Origin: Ornatilinea sp.
GTDB lineage: Bacteria > Chloroflexota > Anaerolineae > Anaerolineales > Anaerolineaceae
Direction: 5' to 3'
Assembly: GCA_018433975.1 (NCBI GenBank)
Contig: JAHDQE010000010.1
Span: 1-49,585 of the forward strand
DNA: 49,585 bases
The translations under genes were made by a program, and so were the position numbers. Below, one piece after another: positions 15,099 to 23,302 of this stretch. Within the stretch, counting starts at the first letter, position 1. The number at the start of each line of letters is the position of its first letter. The notes under the pieces were generated by a model, which saw only the letters and a list, made by a program, of their open reading frames with translations, had not been told where the DNA came from and ran no database searches.

Positions 15099-16184
15099 AT
15101 GTTTAAACGTTCCATTCTTTCATATTTCCAATTCATTTTGGCCGGATTGTGTTTTGTTTTTCTGTTTTGGATTTTGGTCGGCTTTTTATCTCCACCGGCG
15201 ACATTATCCGAAGCAGTCGTTGAGGAGCAAAGCGGTCTTTCGGCTGCAGATAATAACGTAGAAATACCCCTCCCCTATTACTCGCCTAAAGTCATTAATT
15301 CAGAAGATGAAGGCGTGATCCGTAAAGCTTCAATCCAAACCAGTCTGGTGGCACAACCCCGACAGGGTGTTACTCAATATACCGTGGAAGAGAACGATAC
15401 AATTTTTGGAATTGCCGAAAAATTTGGTCTCAGGCCGGAAACGGTTTTCTGGGGAAATCTTTATCTTCTCGGAGACAATGTTCATAATCTCATACCCGGA
15501 ATGGAGATTAATATTTTGCCGGAAGATGGCGTCTTGCACCGTTGGAGCGAAGGTGAGGGGTTGAATGGTGTGGCAAAATATTATGGCGTTTCTCCGGATG
15601 ATATCGTAGATTGGCCGGGAAATCATTTGACCAGAGAGAGTGTAGGGCTCTATGAGGATCCTAAAATTGAACCCGGAACGGAATTATTTGTTCCGGGTGG
15701 AGAACGGGAGTTGATCTCATGGACAGCCCCTGAGATTACTCGCGAGAACCCTGCTGTTGCCAGTCATATCGGTCCTGGTTTTTGTGGTGCAATAACTGGG
15801 GGCGCAATAGGGAATGGAATCTTTATCTACCCTACTGTGATGCATGTGCTTTCTGGATATGATTACTCTCCCGCCACCAACCATAACGCTCTTGACTTTG
15901 CGGGTTCCGTTGGGAACGCAATTTACGCGGTGGATGCCGGTGTTGTTGTGTATGCCGGCTGGAATGAGCATGGTTATGGGAACATGGTAGTGATTGACCA
16001 TGGAACAGGCTGGCAGTCCCTTTATGCACACCTGGACACCTGGAATGTGGTCTGCGGCCAGAGTGTCTATCAGGGAGATATTATTGCAGGTCTAGGAAAT
16101 ACAGGTAATTCATCTGGCCCGCATCTGCATTTTGAGCTGCGCTATAATGGCTCGTATGTCAACCCTTGGAATGTTCTTCCATAA
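15099..16184 (+). CDS. Cell-wall hydrolase with LysM domain and M23 (LytM) endopeptidase domain
   Basis: A 361-residue envelope protein. A membrane anchor or uncleaved signal lies at about 8-30. A LysM peptidoglycan-binding domain is at about 92-140 (TQYTVEENDTIFGIAEKFG) and a second, degenerate LysM-like stretch follows at about 145-198. The M23 domain (about 235-358) has zinc ligands His262 and Asp266 (NHNALDF), with His311 (YAHL) and His344 (GPHLHFE) completing the catalytic site. It should cut peptide crossbridges in the cell wall during growth or division. The promoter geometry suggests a leaderless mRNA. The gene ends three bases before the convergent LapA-like gene. Confidence 0.92.
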   Translation: MFKRSILSYFQFILAGLCFVFLFWILVGFLSPPATLSEAVVEEQSGLSAADNNVEIPLPYYSPKVINSEDEGVIRKASIQTSLVAQPRQGVTQYTVEENDTIFGIAEKFGLRPETVFWGNLYLLGDNVHNLIPGMEINILPEDGVLHRWSEGEGLNGVAKYYGVSPDDIVDWPGNHLTRESVGLYEDPKIEPGTELFVPGGERELISWTAPEITRENPAVASHIGPGFCGAITGGAIGNGIFIYPTVMHVLSGYDYSPATNHNALDFAGSVGNAIYAVDAGVVVYAGWNEHGYGNMVVIDHGTGWQSLYAHLDTWNVVCGQSVYQGDIIAGLGNTGNSSGPHLHFELRYNGSYVNPWNVLP

Positions 16185-16187
16185 GAG

Positions 16188-16523
16188 TTAACTATTTTTA
16201 TTCTCAGGTTCTTTGATCTCTGCAGGTTGTTGAGCCGCTTCAAGTGTAACGATTTTCTGCTGACATTGATTGATTTCCTTTTCTAGGGAATCAATCTTTT
16301 TCTTATGATTAGAGAGTGCCAATTTACTTTTGACAACCGTTGGTGAGATGGCCAACAACCCAATGATGACGCCGATCGCCAGAGCTAAAAGCAGGACCAG
16401 AGCAAGGGATTGATCAAACTGCCACATTAAGAACGCAATTGTGACCTGTGTGGTATTTTGAAGTGCAAAAATGACTGCTACAACTGCAATTAACAATGCC
16501 AAAATCAAGAAAATAGAAATCAT
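16188..16523 (-). CDS. LapA-domain (DUF1049-like) small membrane protein
   Basis: A 111-residue protein with two membrane helices (about 2-20 and 38-62) separated by the conserved FALQNTTQVTIAFLMW motif, then a cytoplasmic coiled coil (about 70-100) and a Pro/Glu-rich tail. The helix-NTTxVxVxFL-helix pattern is that of the lipopolysaccharide-assembly-protein-A domain. That domain is widespread in bacteria without lipopolysaccharide, where its role is unknown. AGGAG lies about eight bases upstream of the ATG. Monocistronic and convergent with the M23 peptidase gene. Confidence 0.83.
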   Translation of the reverse strand: MISIFLILALLIAVVAVIFALQNTTQVTIAFLMWQFDQSLALVLLLALAIGVIIGLLAISPTVVKSKLALSNHKKKIDSLEKEINQCQQKIVTLEAAQQPAEIKEPENKNS

Positions 16524-16605
16524 AATGGGATTCTCCTATTTTGTAATACCGTGTTTATACCTCAATTTCGAAAAACGAGATTCCCCGTTTTTCAAGAAGG
16601 TTTCA

Positions 16606-17616
16606 TTAAGGATGGCAAAAATTTTTACCGCTGTCTTTAAAGCTCTCCCCTTCTATGGGTAAAAACTCCCACTCATAATGGTCTTCATAAAGTTCCAATT
16701 TCAACACACCAAATGTTCCGGAATGCTGGACCTCGCTGTTTTCCAGGATGGTGTTAAAGGGCCTTTGGCCGGCGCCACCGGTACCCACCACAAACTGACG
16801 GATACCATTTTGGAGATCTAAATTTCCATCCGGGTCCTGAGGGGCAAAACGCTCGTAGTTATGATCATCTCCGTTTATCACAAGCTCTACACCATGTTCA
16901 TAAAGAACGCGCCAGAAAGCATCCAGCCAAAATGAGCTTCCTCCTAATCCTGAACTCCATCTGGGATCATGCCAATAGGCAAGAGAGCACTGGTCAGGAT
17001 GTTTTTCGAGATCCTCCTCCAACCAGGCAACTTGTGGCGAACTGGGGCCACACCCCCCTACCCAACCACAATTGCTGTTCAGGACGATGATGTGCCAGCT
17101 TCCATAATCATAGCTGTAATACCCCCTATAGATTTCACCTGCAATTTCTCCGAAATAGGCAAAGTAATCAGCAGCATCGGGGACCAGGTATTCATGATTA
17201 CCGGTGCTGGGACGGATGCGATCCTTAAATTGTCCCCAGGAGGGCCCAAAACAATTCTCAAACTCCCATAAAGTACCGGATTCATTATTGTTATCCCCGG
17301 TTGTAAATAGGATTCCCGGAAGTTTTTTGAGGATTTCTGCAGTTTGATCATCCCCTGTTTGACCGCAGATGGCAATATCGCCTGCACCACTTAGAATGGC
17401 TGGTGTTGCTGAAGGTACGGGGGTGGGACTTACAGTACTTGTGACAGATGGAGAGGGTGAAGGTGTGGGGTATTCCGTTTGGGTTATTGCCGGAGCGGTT
17501 GTCCCTGGTGCTGAAAACGTATCCATGGAGGAATCTTCTGGCATATTGACAGAAGTGCAGGAAGATAAAAAAATAACTATTAAGAACGGTGATAAACACA
17601 TTGATAAAATTTTCAT
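16606..17616 (-). CDS. Metallophosphoesterase lipoprotein (purple-acid-phosphatase-like)
   Basis: A 336-residue exported phosphoesterase. The lipoprotein signal ends at Cys20 (FLSSC). A Thr/Ser/Pro linker covers about 30-74. The calcineurin-like catalytic fold follows, with GAGDIA (Asp80), TTGDNN (Asp108), STGNHEY (Asn140-His141), YWHDPRW and INGDDHNYER supplying the dinuclear metal ligands. This set is typical of alkaline phosphatase D/purple acid phosphatase-like enzymes acting outside the membrane on phosphate esters. It might feed phosphate to the Pst transporter encoded 7 kb away (inference). No strong ribosome site is visible before the ATG. Confidence 0.88.
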   Translation of the reverse strand: MKILSMCLSPFLIVIFLSSCTSVNMPEDSSMDTFSAPGTTAPAITQTEYPTPSPSPSVTSTVSPTPVPSATPAILSGAGDIAICGQTGDDQTAEILKKLPGILFTTGDNNNESGTLWEFENCFGPSWGQFKDRIRPSTGNHEYLVPDAADYFAYFGEIAGEIYRGYYSYDYGSWHIIVLNSNCGWVGGCGPSSPQVAWLEEDLEKHPDQCSLAYWHDPRWSSGLGGSSFWLDAFWRVLYEHGVELVINGDDHNYERFAPQDPDGNLDLQNGIRQFVVGTGGAGQRPFNTILENSEVQHSGTFGVLKLELYEDHYEWEFLPIEGESFKDSGKNFCHP

Positions 17617-17766
17617 AAGGATTATGGATAGGTTAATTCAAAATTTTGATAAAATCAAGGATGCAAAATTTCTGTAAAAAGATTTAATATCCATTCGATA
17701 CTCCATCGGATATGGAGCATCCCCAATAAAACAATCAAAACGTGATTGGATTCGGAGAATAGTAGC

Positions 17767-19368
17767 ATGTGGAAATCGGGTTGGCGTGATAAAGTGCTGA
17801 CAGACGTAGAACAACACACCTGGGATCTGCTCATCATTGGTGGTGGAGTGATGGGTGCTGGAATCTTTCTCCGGGCAGTTCAGGCGGGACTGAAAGTTTT
17901 ATTGCTGGAAGTAAAAGATTTTGCGTTTGGTGCTTCGGAAAGAACAAAAAAACTGGTCCACGGTAACCTTGAAAGTTTGTTGAATAAACAATACGGTACG
18001 ACTCGAGTTTCTGTGCGTGAGAGGGAATGGCTGCTGAAACAGGCGCCAGGTCTTGTTACGGAACTTGAATTTTCGATGCCCTATTATAAGAACATGAATA
18101 GGTCCAGGCGCCAATTTCATCAAGCGATGATCACCTATGACCTTTTAGGAAAGAAATGGAAACATCAAAGTCTTTCGGCTCGCGAACTTATTCAACAAAC
18201 TCCTTATTTGCAGAATATCGATTTGTTGGGCGGCTATCAATACTTTGATGCTCAAGTGGATGATACCCGATTAGTGTTGCGGCTGCTTCAGGAGGGCATG
18301 GATTTAGGGGGAACGGCAATTAATTATGCACCGGTGAATAAACTTTTGCGCACTCAATCGGGCAGCGTTTGTGGAGCCATCTTCAGCGATAAGTCGTTTC
18401 CCAAGGGTGCAGACTATGCTGTTGAAGCAAAAGTTGTGATCAATGCAACCGGCACCTGGAGTGACGAACTTCGAAAACACGTTGGCGGGACAAAAAGGCT
18501 TCACCAGTATAAAAATGCTCACATCATTTTTTCTCATGAAAAATTTCCTGTTCAACACGCCGTTACGCTTTTCCATCCGGTAGATCACCGGATGATATTT
18601 GCTGTTCCCTGGGAAGGAGTTACTCTGGTCGGCCCCTCTAATCACATCTCCCCAGGTGAAGAGGAGATCTATCAGGATGAACCCTGCGCCACAAGACGGG
18701 AAATTGACTACCTTTTGGACGGACTTCACTTTGCTTTTCCCTCTTTGGATCTTTCAGAAGAGGATATCCTCTCTACTTTTTCGGGCCTTTGTTCTGTCCC
18801 CATTTCCGATAAGACTCATTCAGTAAAATCTGCTCAGAATTTTCAAATCTTGAACGAGGAAGGATTATTAACTCTTATGGGTGGCAGTTTTACCATTTTC
18901 CATGTTGTAGCAGAGAATGCTTTGCGAATAATAAAACCGCTTTTCCCCCAAAAGCTAAAATTGAAATCTCCTGCCTGCCTGTTCAATCCGCCGGCCGCAG
19001 GAATTCAGGGAGATGCTCTGGATAATCATTCCATAGACTATCTTTTGGGCAGGTATGGCAGCTATTTAACGGACTTAATTGAGATCTCGCATTCCGGGGA
19101 ATTGGACCCGGTTACTTCGAACCTTCCCAGTATTTGGGCGGAGCTCCGTTGGGCAGCGCAATCTGAAGCTGTCATTCATCTTGAGGATTTGCTTCTTCGC
19201 AGGGTTCGATTGGGACTTTTGCTTGCAAATGGCGGTCTGGGCATTATGGAGGATATTCGGCGAGTTGTTCAGCCTGAATTGGGATGGAACGATGCTAAAT
19301 GGAAATTAGAAGTGAACACCTATCAGAATGTTTGGAATCGGAGCTACAGTCCTCAGCCGCTTGGATAA
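17767..19368 (+). CDS. FAD-dependent oxidoreductase, glycerol-3-phosphate dehydrogenase-like
   Basis: A 533-residue flavoprotein. The N-terminal dinucleotide fold has the GGGVMGAG loop (25-32), followed by a DAO-type region with ASERTKKLVHGNLESL (about 56-71), the equivalent of the GlpD SS(R/K)LxHGG(L/I)RYL motif. A C-terminal helical domain like that of GlpD is present (about 410-533). It would oxidise glycerol-3-phosphate or a related polyol phosphate at the membrane, passing electrons to quinone. I start at the ATG at 17767, which has GGAG nine bases upstream; an in-frame TTG 21 bases before it has none. It precedes an FGGY kinase by 57 bases, which fits a glycerol-type pathway. Confidence 0.82.
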   Translation: MWKSGWRDKVLTDVEQHTWDLLIIGGGVMGAGIFLRAVQAGLKVLLLEVKDFAFGASERTKKLVHGNLESLLNKQYGTTRVSVREREWLLKQAPGLVTELEFSMPYYKNMNRSRRQFHQAMITYDLLGKKWKHQSLSARELIQQTPYLQNIDLLGGYQYFDAQVDDTRLVLRLLQEGMDLGGTAINYAPVNKLLRTQSGSVCGAIFSDKSFPKGADYAVEAKVVINATGTWSDELRKHVGGTKRLHQYKNAHIIFSHEKFPVQHAVTLFHPVDHRMIFAVPWEGVTLVGPSNHISPGEEEIYQDEPCATRREIDYLLDGLHFAFPSLDLSEEDILSTFSGLCSVPISDKTHSVKSAQNFQILNEEGLLTLMGGSFTIFHVVAENALRIIKPLFPQKLKLKSPACLFNPPAAGIQGDALDNHSIDYLLGRYGSYLTDLIEISHSGELDPVTSNLPSIWAELRWAAQSEAVIHLEDLLLRRVRLGLLLANGGLGIMEDIRRVVQPELGWNDAKWKLEVNTYQNVWNRSYSPQPLG

Positions 19369-19425
19369 TCTGTTATATAATGGTTCTGTTAAACGCAATT
19401 TTGATGGATTGGGAGATATACAACA

Positions 19426-20985
19426 ATGTACGCTGAAAATATTCTGGCAATAGACAATGGCACTCAAAGTGTCAGGGCGATTGTCTTTGACCCACGTGGC
19501 AATTTATTAGCAAAACAACAGGTTTTTCTCCCTCCCTACTCTTCTCCGGTACCCGGCTGGATTGAACAGGACCCCGTTGTATTCTGGAATGCTGTCTGTG
19601 AGGCCTGTCAGGGATTGTGGAGCCAGGGGATTGTTTCCAAAGAGAGCATTGTGGCTGTTGCGCTTACCACCCAGCGTGCTACAGTGATCAACCTTGATAA
19701 GGAAGGGAATCCGCTTCGTCCGGCTATTTTGTGGATGGATCAGCGCAGGGCTGAAGGATTGCAGCCGGTTGGGGGATTATGGGGTCTGGCGTTTAAAGTG
19801 TCTGGTGCGTCTAAAACTGTTGCTTATTTGCAGGCTGAAGCTGAGGCCAACTGGATAAGAACAAACGAGAAAGCTGTCTGGGAAAAGACGTATAAATATG
19901 TATTCCTATCCGGTTACCTCACCTATCTTCTTACTGAGAAATTTATCGATTCGATTGGCTGTCAGGTCGGTTATATGCCCTTTGATTATAAAAGGCAGGC
20001 ATGGGGTAAAAAATGGGATTGGAAATGGAAAGCTGTTCCCATGCCGCGTGAATATCTTCTGGATCTTGTCCCCCCTGGCAGCATGCTGGGTGAAATTACC
20101 TCGCAGGCATCTCAGGCAACAGGCATTCCCGCCGGCTTGCCGTTGATTGCTGCAGCAGCAGATAAAGCCTGTGAAGTGATTGGATCGGGGTGCCTTGAGC
20201 CGCACATCGGCGGTTTAAGTTATGGCACGGCCGCAACAATCAACACTACTCACAAAAAATATGTTGAGGTAATTCCATTAATTCCACCTTACCCGGCGGC
20301 TGTTCCCAACAGATATACGCTTGAAATTCAAATTTACCGGGGATATTGGATGGTCGACTGGTTTAAGCGGGAATTTGGGCTGCAGGAAAAACGGCTGGCA
20401 AATGAACGCGGCATTCCAACCGAAGACTTGTTTGACAATCTTGTGCAATCTGTACCACCGGGTTCGGAAGGGCTTATTCTTCAGCCTTATTGGAGTCCGG
20501 GGTTGAAAATGCCCGGGCCTGAGGCTAAAGGGTCCATTATCGGTTTCACGGATGTACACACCCGGGCACACTTGTATCGCGCAATATTGGAAGGCATTGC
20601 TTATGCCCTCCGAGACGGAGCGGATCGAACCACCCGCCGTTCTGGCGTGAATATCCAGGAACTTCGTGTTGCCGGTGGCGGAAGCCAAAGTAATGCCGCT
20701 CTTCAATTGACAGCGGATATTTTTAATTTGCCGGTTGCAAGGCCGCATATCTATGAAGCTTCGGGCCTTGGGGCAGCTATTGATGCGGCAGTTGGTATGG
20801 GCATTCATCCATCCTTTGAGGCCGCTGTGGCTGACATGACACGGGTTGGCGAGTGGTTTGAGCCAATTCCGGAAAATCATAAAATTTATGATGATTATTA
20901 CCGAAACATTTACCTGAAAATGTATGATAAGTTGAATCCCCTCTACGGTGCAATCCATCGGATTTCCAGAGGTGGTATATCTTGA
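19426..20985 (+). CDS. FGGY-family carbohydrate kinase
   Basis: A 519-residue kinase of the sugar/polyol kinase superfamily. The N-terminal phosphate loop is [15 protein letters not shown] (about 8-22), followed by [11 protein letters not shown]. The C-terminal ATP-binding motif is [24 protein letters not shown]. It phosphorylates a sugar or polyol with ATP. The neighbouring GlpD-like oxidoreductase favours glycerol or a related polyol, but the [11 protein letters not shown] loop is closer to xylulokinase-type members than to classical glycerol kinase. I leave the substrate open. GGGAG lies 12 bases before the ATG. Confidence 0.85.
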   Translation: MYAENILAIDNGTQSVRAIVFDPRGNLLAKQQVFLPPYSSPVPGWIEQDPVVFWNAVCEACQGLWSQGIVSKESIVAVALTTQRATVINLDKEGNPLRPAILWMDQRRAEGLQPVGGLWGLAFKVSGASKTVAYLQAEAEANWIRTNEKAVWEKTYKYVFLSGYLTYLLTEKFIDSIGCQVGYMPFDYKRQAWGKKWDWKWKAVPMPREYLLDLVPPGSMLGEITSQASQATGIPAGLPLIAAAADKACEVIGSGCLEPHIGGLSYGTAATINTTHKKYVEVIPLIPPYPAAVPNRYTLEIQIYRGYWMVDWFKREFGLQEKRLANERGIPTEDLFDNLVQSVPPGSEGLILQPYWSPGLKMPGPEAKGSIIGFTDVHTRAHLYRAILEGIAYALRDGADRTTRRSGVNIQELRVAGGGSQSNAALQLTADIFNLPVARPHIYEASGLGAAIDAAVGMGIHPSFEAAVADMTRVGEWFEPIPENHKIYDDYYRNIYLKMYDKLNPLYGAIHRISRGGIS

Positions 20986-21058
20986 TGAAAGCAATGGATT
21001 GGCTTTCTTACACGCTTTTTATAGGAACTAATTTTTTAGAATTCAGGAATAAAATATT

Positions 21059-21550
21059 TTGACAGAGTTGCCTGGTAATCGCCCTTCCGTTTTATTTGTT
21101 TGCACTGCTAATATCTGCCGGTCTCCAATGGCGGAAGGTATTTTCAAACAGTTGCTCAAAGAAAGAACCGAAAATTGGGAGAAATGGAAAATCGAGTCCG
21201 CCGGAACCTGGACGAATCGTGGAAATTCGGCAGCCCGGAAAGCAATTGATGTATTGGCGGATCGTGGAATTGATATCAGTTCTCATTCCAGTCGTCCTAT
21301 CAATCACGTTCCTGTCAATCGGTTCCGGTTGGTGCTGGCGATGGAGGCAGGGCATAAAGAAGCTCTCCAAATAGAGTTCCCGCTTGTTGCTTCAAGAACA
21401 TTTCTATTAAGCGAAATGATAGGCGAAGTTAAGAATATTGATGATCCTATTGGGAAACCACTTGAAGAATTTGTGAAAACGGCCAATGAGATTGAAAGAA
21501 TTTTGGTGGAAGGTTATTTTAGAATTCGCGAATTGGTACAAACAAGTTGA
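21059..21550 (+). CDS. Low-molecular-weight protein-tyrosine-phosphatase-family protein
   Basis: A 163-residue cytoplasmic phosphatase. The P-loop CTANICRS (Cys15 nucleophile, Arg21, Ser22) matches C-x5-R-S, and the general acid is Asp129 in DDPIGKP. The start is a TTG at 21059 with AGGA about ten bases upstream; no ATG precedes the P-loop in frame. Family members act on phosphotyrosine (often in polysaccharide export control) or phosphoarginine; arsenate reductases share the fold but have extra cysteines at other positions. The following gene encodes a NusG paralogue, a pairing that would fit polysaccharide regulation, though no such genes are seen here. Confidence 0.88.
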   Translation: MTELPGNRPSVLFVCTANICRSPMAEGIFKQLLKERTENWEKWKIESAGTWTNRGNSAARKAIDVLADRGIDISSHSSRPINHVPVNRFRLVLAMEAGHKEALQIEFPLVASRTFLLSEMIGEVKNIDDPIGKPLEEFVKTANEIERILVEGYFRIRELVQTS

Positions 21551-21639
21551 GAAATGGGCAGCGGCTTTTATTCAGCGTTTTTTATCTGTAGACATATGGT
21601 ACATGGTTATCAAGGCTAATTCTGGTTATTAATAAGCTT

Positions 21640-22152
21640 ATGGGAAAATTCTGGTACGCTGTATATAGTCAACCGAATAAAGAGAACGCCTTATGGAGAC
21701 AGCTTCAGCTGCGTTCTATAGAGGTTTTTTTTCCACGAATCAAAGTAAAACCGGTCAATCCGCGATCGCGCAAGATCAGACCTTATTTTCCACGTTATCT
21801 CTTTGTGAATGTTGATCTTGAAGAAGTGGGTGTATCAACATTACAGTATATTCCGTTTGCAATAGGATTGGTATCCTTTGGGGGTGAGCCGGCTGTTGTT
21901 CCGGAGAATTTAATCCAGACATTAAAGAAAAAGACCCTGGAGATTGAGCAGGCCGGGGGAGAAATCTTTGTAGATTTAAAAAAGGGAGACCAGCTTTTAA
22001 TTGATGAGGGACCTTTCAAAGGGTATGAGGCAATTTTTGATCTGCGTTTATCGGATAGCGATCGGGTACAGGTTTTCTTGAAGATGTTAAACGACCGCCA
22101 TTTACGGGTTGAGATGGATATAAATCAAATCAAAAAAAATAAGAAGCGTTGA
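21640..22152 (+). CDS. NusG-family transcription elongation/antitermination factor (specialised paralogue)
   Basis: A 170-residue protein with the NGN domain at about 4-105 (KFWYAVYSQPNKENALWRQL, then FPRYLFVNVDLE) and a KOW segment at about 113-140 (LKKGDQLLIDEGPFKGYEA). It lacks neighbouring secE, L11 or L1 genes, so it is not the housekeeping nusG but a paralogue of the RfaH/LoaP/UpxY kind, which acts on RNA polymerase at selected operons. No clear ribosome site precedes the ATG. A strong terminator follows, so it is not the first gene of the operon it might control. Confidence 0.85.
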   Translation: MGKFWYAVYSQPNKENALWRQLQLRSIEVFFPRIKVKPVNPRSRKIRPYFPRYLFVNVDLEEVGVSTLQYIPFAIGLVSFGGEPAVVPENLIQTLKKKTLEIEQAGGEIFVDLKKGDQLLIDEGPFKGYEAIFDLRLSDSDRVQVFLKMLNDRHLRVEMDINQIKKNKKR

Positions 22153-22186
22153 ATCCTTGTATTTTTTGATCTATAGCTTTAGTTCT

Positions 22187-22214
22187 AACCGAATTGGCCA
22201 ATTCGGTTTTTTTT
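22187..22214 (+). terminator. Rho-independent terminator after the NusG-paralogue gene
   Basis: The stem AACCGAATT / AATTCGGTT (22187-22195 with 22200-22208) has a four-base GGCC loop and is followed by a run of eight Ts (22207-22214). It separates this gene from the feo operon promoter region. Confidence 0.92.
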
Positions 22215-22233
22215 ATCCCCCTGCGCACCAGCC

Positions 22234-22285
22234 TGTGACAGACCTTTTACAAGGATGATTTTTGTCACTCATAAATTGTGACAGA
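22234..22285. repeat. Direct repeats TGTGACAGA plus an inverted TGTCAC upstream of the feo operon
   Basis: TGTGACAGA occurs at 22234-22242 and 22277-22285 (43-base period, about four helical turns). A TGTCAC at 22263-22268 faces the second copy (GTGACA at 22278-22283). They lie between the terminator and the candidate promoter, a usual place for an activator's sites. The cognate protein is unknown. Confidence 0.5.
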
Positions 22286-22292
22286 TTAGGGC

Positions 22293-22340
22293 TTGCTATT
22301 TAACAAATCAATGGTAAATTTTAAGGTAAGGCATAACAAT
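22293..22340 (+). promoter_or_regulatory. Candidate feo promoter with overlapping DtxR-box-like operator
   Basis: A possible promoter is TTGCTA (22293-22298), 16 bases, TAAATT (22315-22320). Directly after it, TAAGGTAAGGCATAACAAT (22322-22340) matches the DtxR/IdeR consensus TWAGGTWAGSCTWACCTWA at 15 of 19 positions, including all 11 of the first half. The site would cover the transcription start, so an iron-loaded DtxR-type protein could block the operon. The first gene encodes such a protein. Confidence 0.6.
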
Positions 22341-22355
22341 AGAAGGAGATATTAT

Positions 22356-23048
22356 ATGTCAAGCCTTAAATCTGCGCCTCTCAGCGAGAGTGAGGAAATG
22401 TACTTGGTAACCATCGCCAAGCTTATTGAGAATGGAAACCCTTCTCCAATTCCTCTTTCTGAATTGGCCCATGAAATGGATATTTTGTCTGTGTCGGCTA
22501 ATCAAATGATCCGGAAATTAGCCGAGCAGCAGTTGGTGAATTACGTACCCTATCGTGGTGTGGAATTAAATGATAGCGGAAAAGAAAAAGCAATCCGCAT
22601 TATTCGTTATCGCCGCTTATGGGAAGTATTTTTGGTTAATCACTTGAAAGTGCCGGTAAGAGAAGCAGAAGAGCTAGCCTGCCGCCTGGAGCACATCACC
22701 CCCGCTTCTATTTCAGATAGCCTGTCCAATTTTTTGGGAAATCCCCGGACAGATTCTCAAGGGAATGCCATCCCTTCTGTAAAGCAAAAACATTTTGATC
22801 GCAATCTATTTCCGTTATCTGGGGCGCACATCCACCAGGCTGTGAAGATTTTAGAGATCAAAGCTGATTCATCTGTTAAAGCTTTTCTTTCCCATGAAGG
22901 CCTGACTGTTGGGAAAGAGATAAACATTTTGGCCAAGGGTGAGGATGGAGATATGCTGGTTGAGGCAGGATCCCACATGGTTAGTCTGGCGCAAAAATTG
23001 ACCGAGTTGATCTACATTGATCCAATCACCGATTCTAACCCTTCTTGA
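22356..23048 (+). CDS. DtxR/IdeR-type iron-dependent transcriptional regulator
   Basis: A 230-residue repressor with an N-terminal winged helix (about 10-72), a dimerisation domain (about 75-145) and a C-terminal FeoA/SH3-like domain (about 155-225). Primary-site metal ligands of DtxR are kept: Met15 (EEMYL) and Cys109, Glu112, His113 (ACRLEH). The cysteine points to iron rather than to manganese-type MntR. In the ancillary site, His79 of DtxR corresponds to Arg86 here and His98 to Glu105, so that site looks changed. The start is the ATG at 22356 with AGGAG seven bases upstream. It is 21 bases before feoA and probably regulates the feo operon it leads. Confidence 0.88.
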   Translation: MSSLKSAPLSESEEMYLVTIAKLIENGNPSPIPLSELAHEMDILSVSANQMIRKLAEQQLVNYVPYRGVELNDSGKEKAIRIIRYRRLWEVFLVNHLKVPVREAEELACRLEHITPASISDSLSNFLGNPRTDSQGNAIPSVKQKHFDRNLFPLSGAHIHQAVKILEIKADSSVKAFLSHEGLTVGKEINILAKGEDGDMLVEAGSHMVSLAQKLTELIYIDPITDSNPS

Positions 23049-23069
23049 GGGGCAAACTCTGGAGAATAT

Positions 23070-23297
23070 ATGATGCCGCTTAGTATGGTAGGACTAAATA
23101 AAGAAGTAAAGCTTGTCTCAATAACTGGTGGTGCAAGAATCAAAAAACGGCTTGCTGATTTGGGGTTAAATGTTGGGATGACAATTACGGTTTTGCGCAA
23201 AAATGGTGGGGGTCCTATGATCCTTGCGGTTAAAGATTCCAGATTGGCGCTGGGAATTGGAATGGCAAACAAAATTATGGTTGAAGATATTGTTTAG
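23070..23297 (+). CDS. feoA: FeoA-family ferrous iron transport protein
   Basis: A 75-residue SH3-like protein. The segment GGARIKKRLADLGLNVGMTITVLRKN and the later GGPMILAVKDSRLALGIGMANKIMV follow the FeoA pattern (R-L-x-x-L-G-hydrophobic-x-x-G). FeoA works at the cytoplasmic face as an accessory to the FeoB iron channel. It lies between the DtxR-type regulator and the FeoB G-domain gene, six bases from the latter, clearly in one operon. Confidence 0.93.
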   Translation: MMPLSMVGLNKEVKLVSITGGARIKKRLADLGLNVGMTITVLRKNGGGPMILAVKDSRLALGIGMANKIMVEDIV

Positions 23298-23302
23298 GAA
23301 TC

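Noticed and set aside
22293..22355. Longer DtxR-type protein starting upstream of 22356
   Set aside because: The region holds the promoter and operator-like site, and the ATG at 22356 has AGGAG at ideal spacing.
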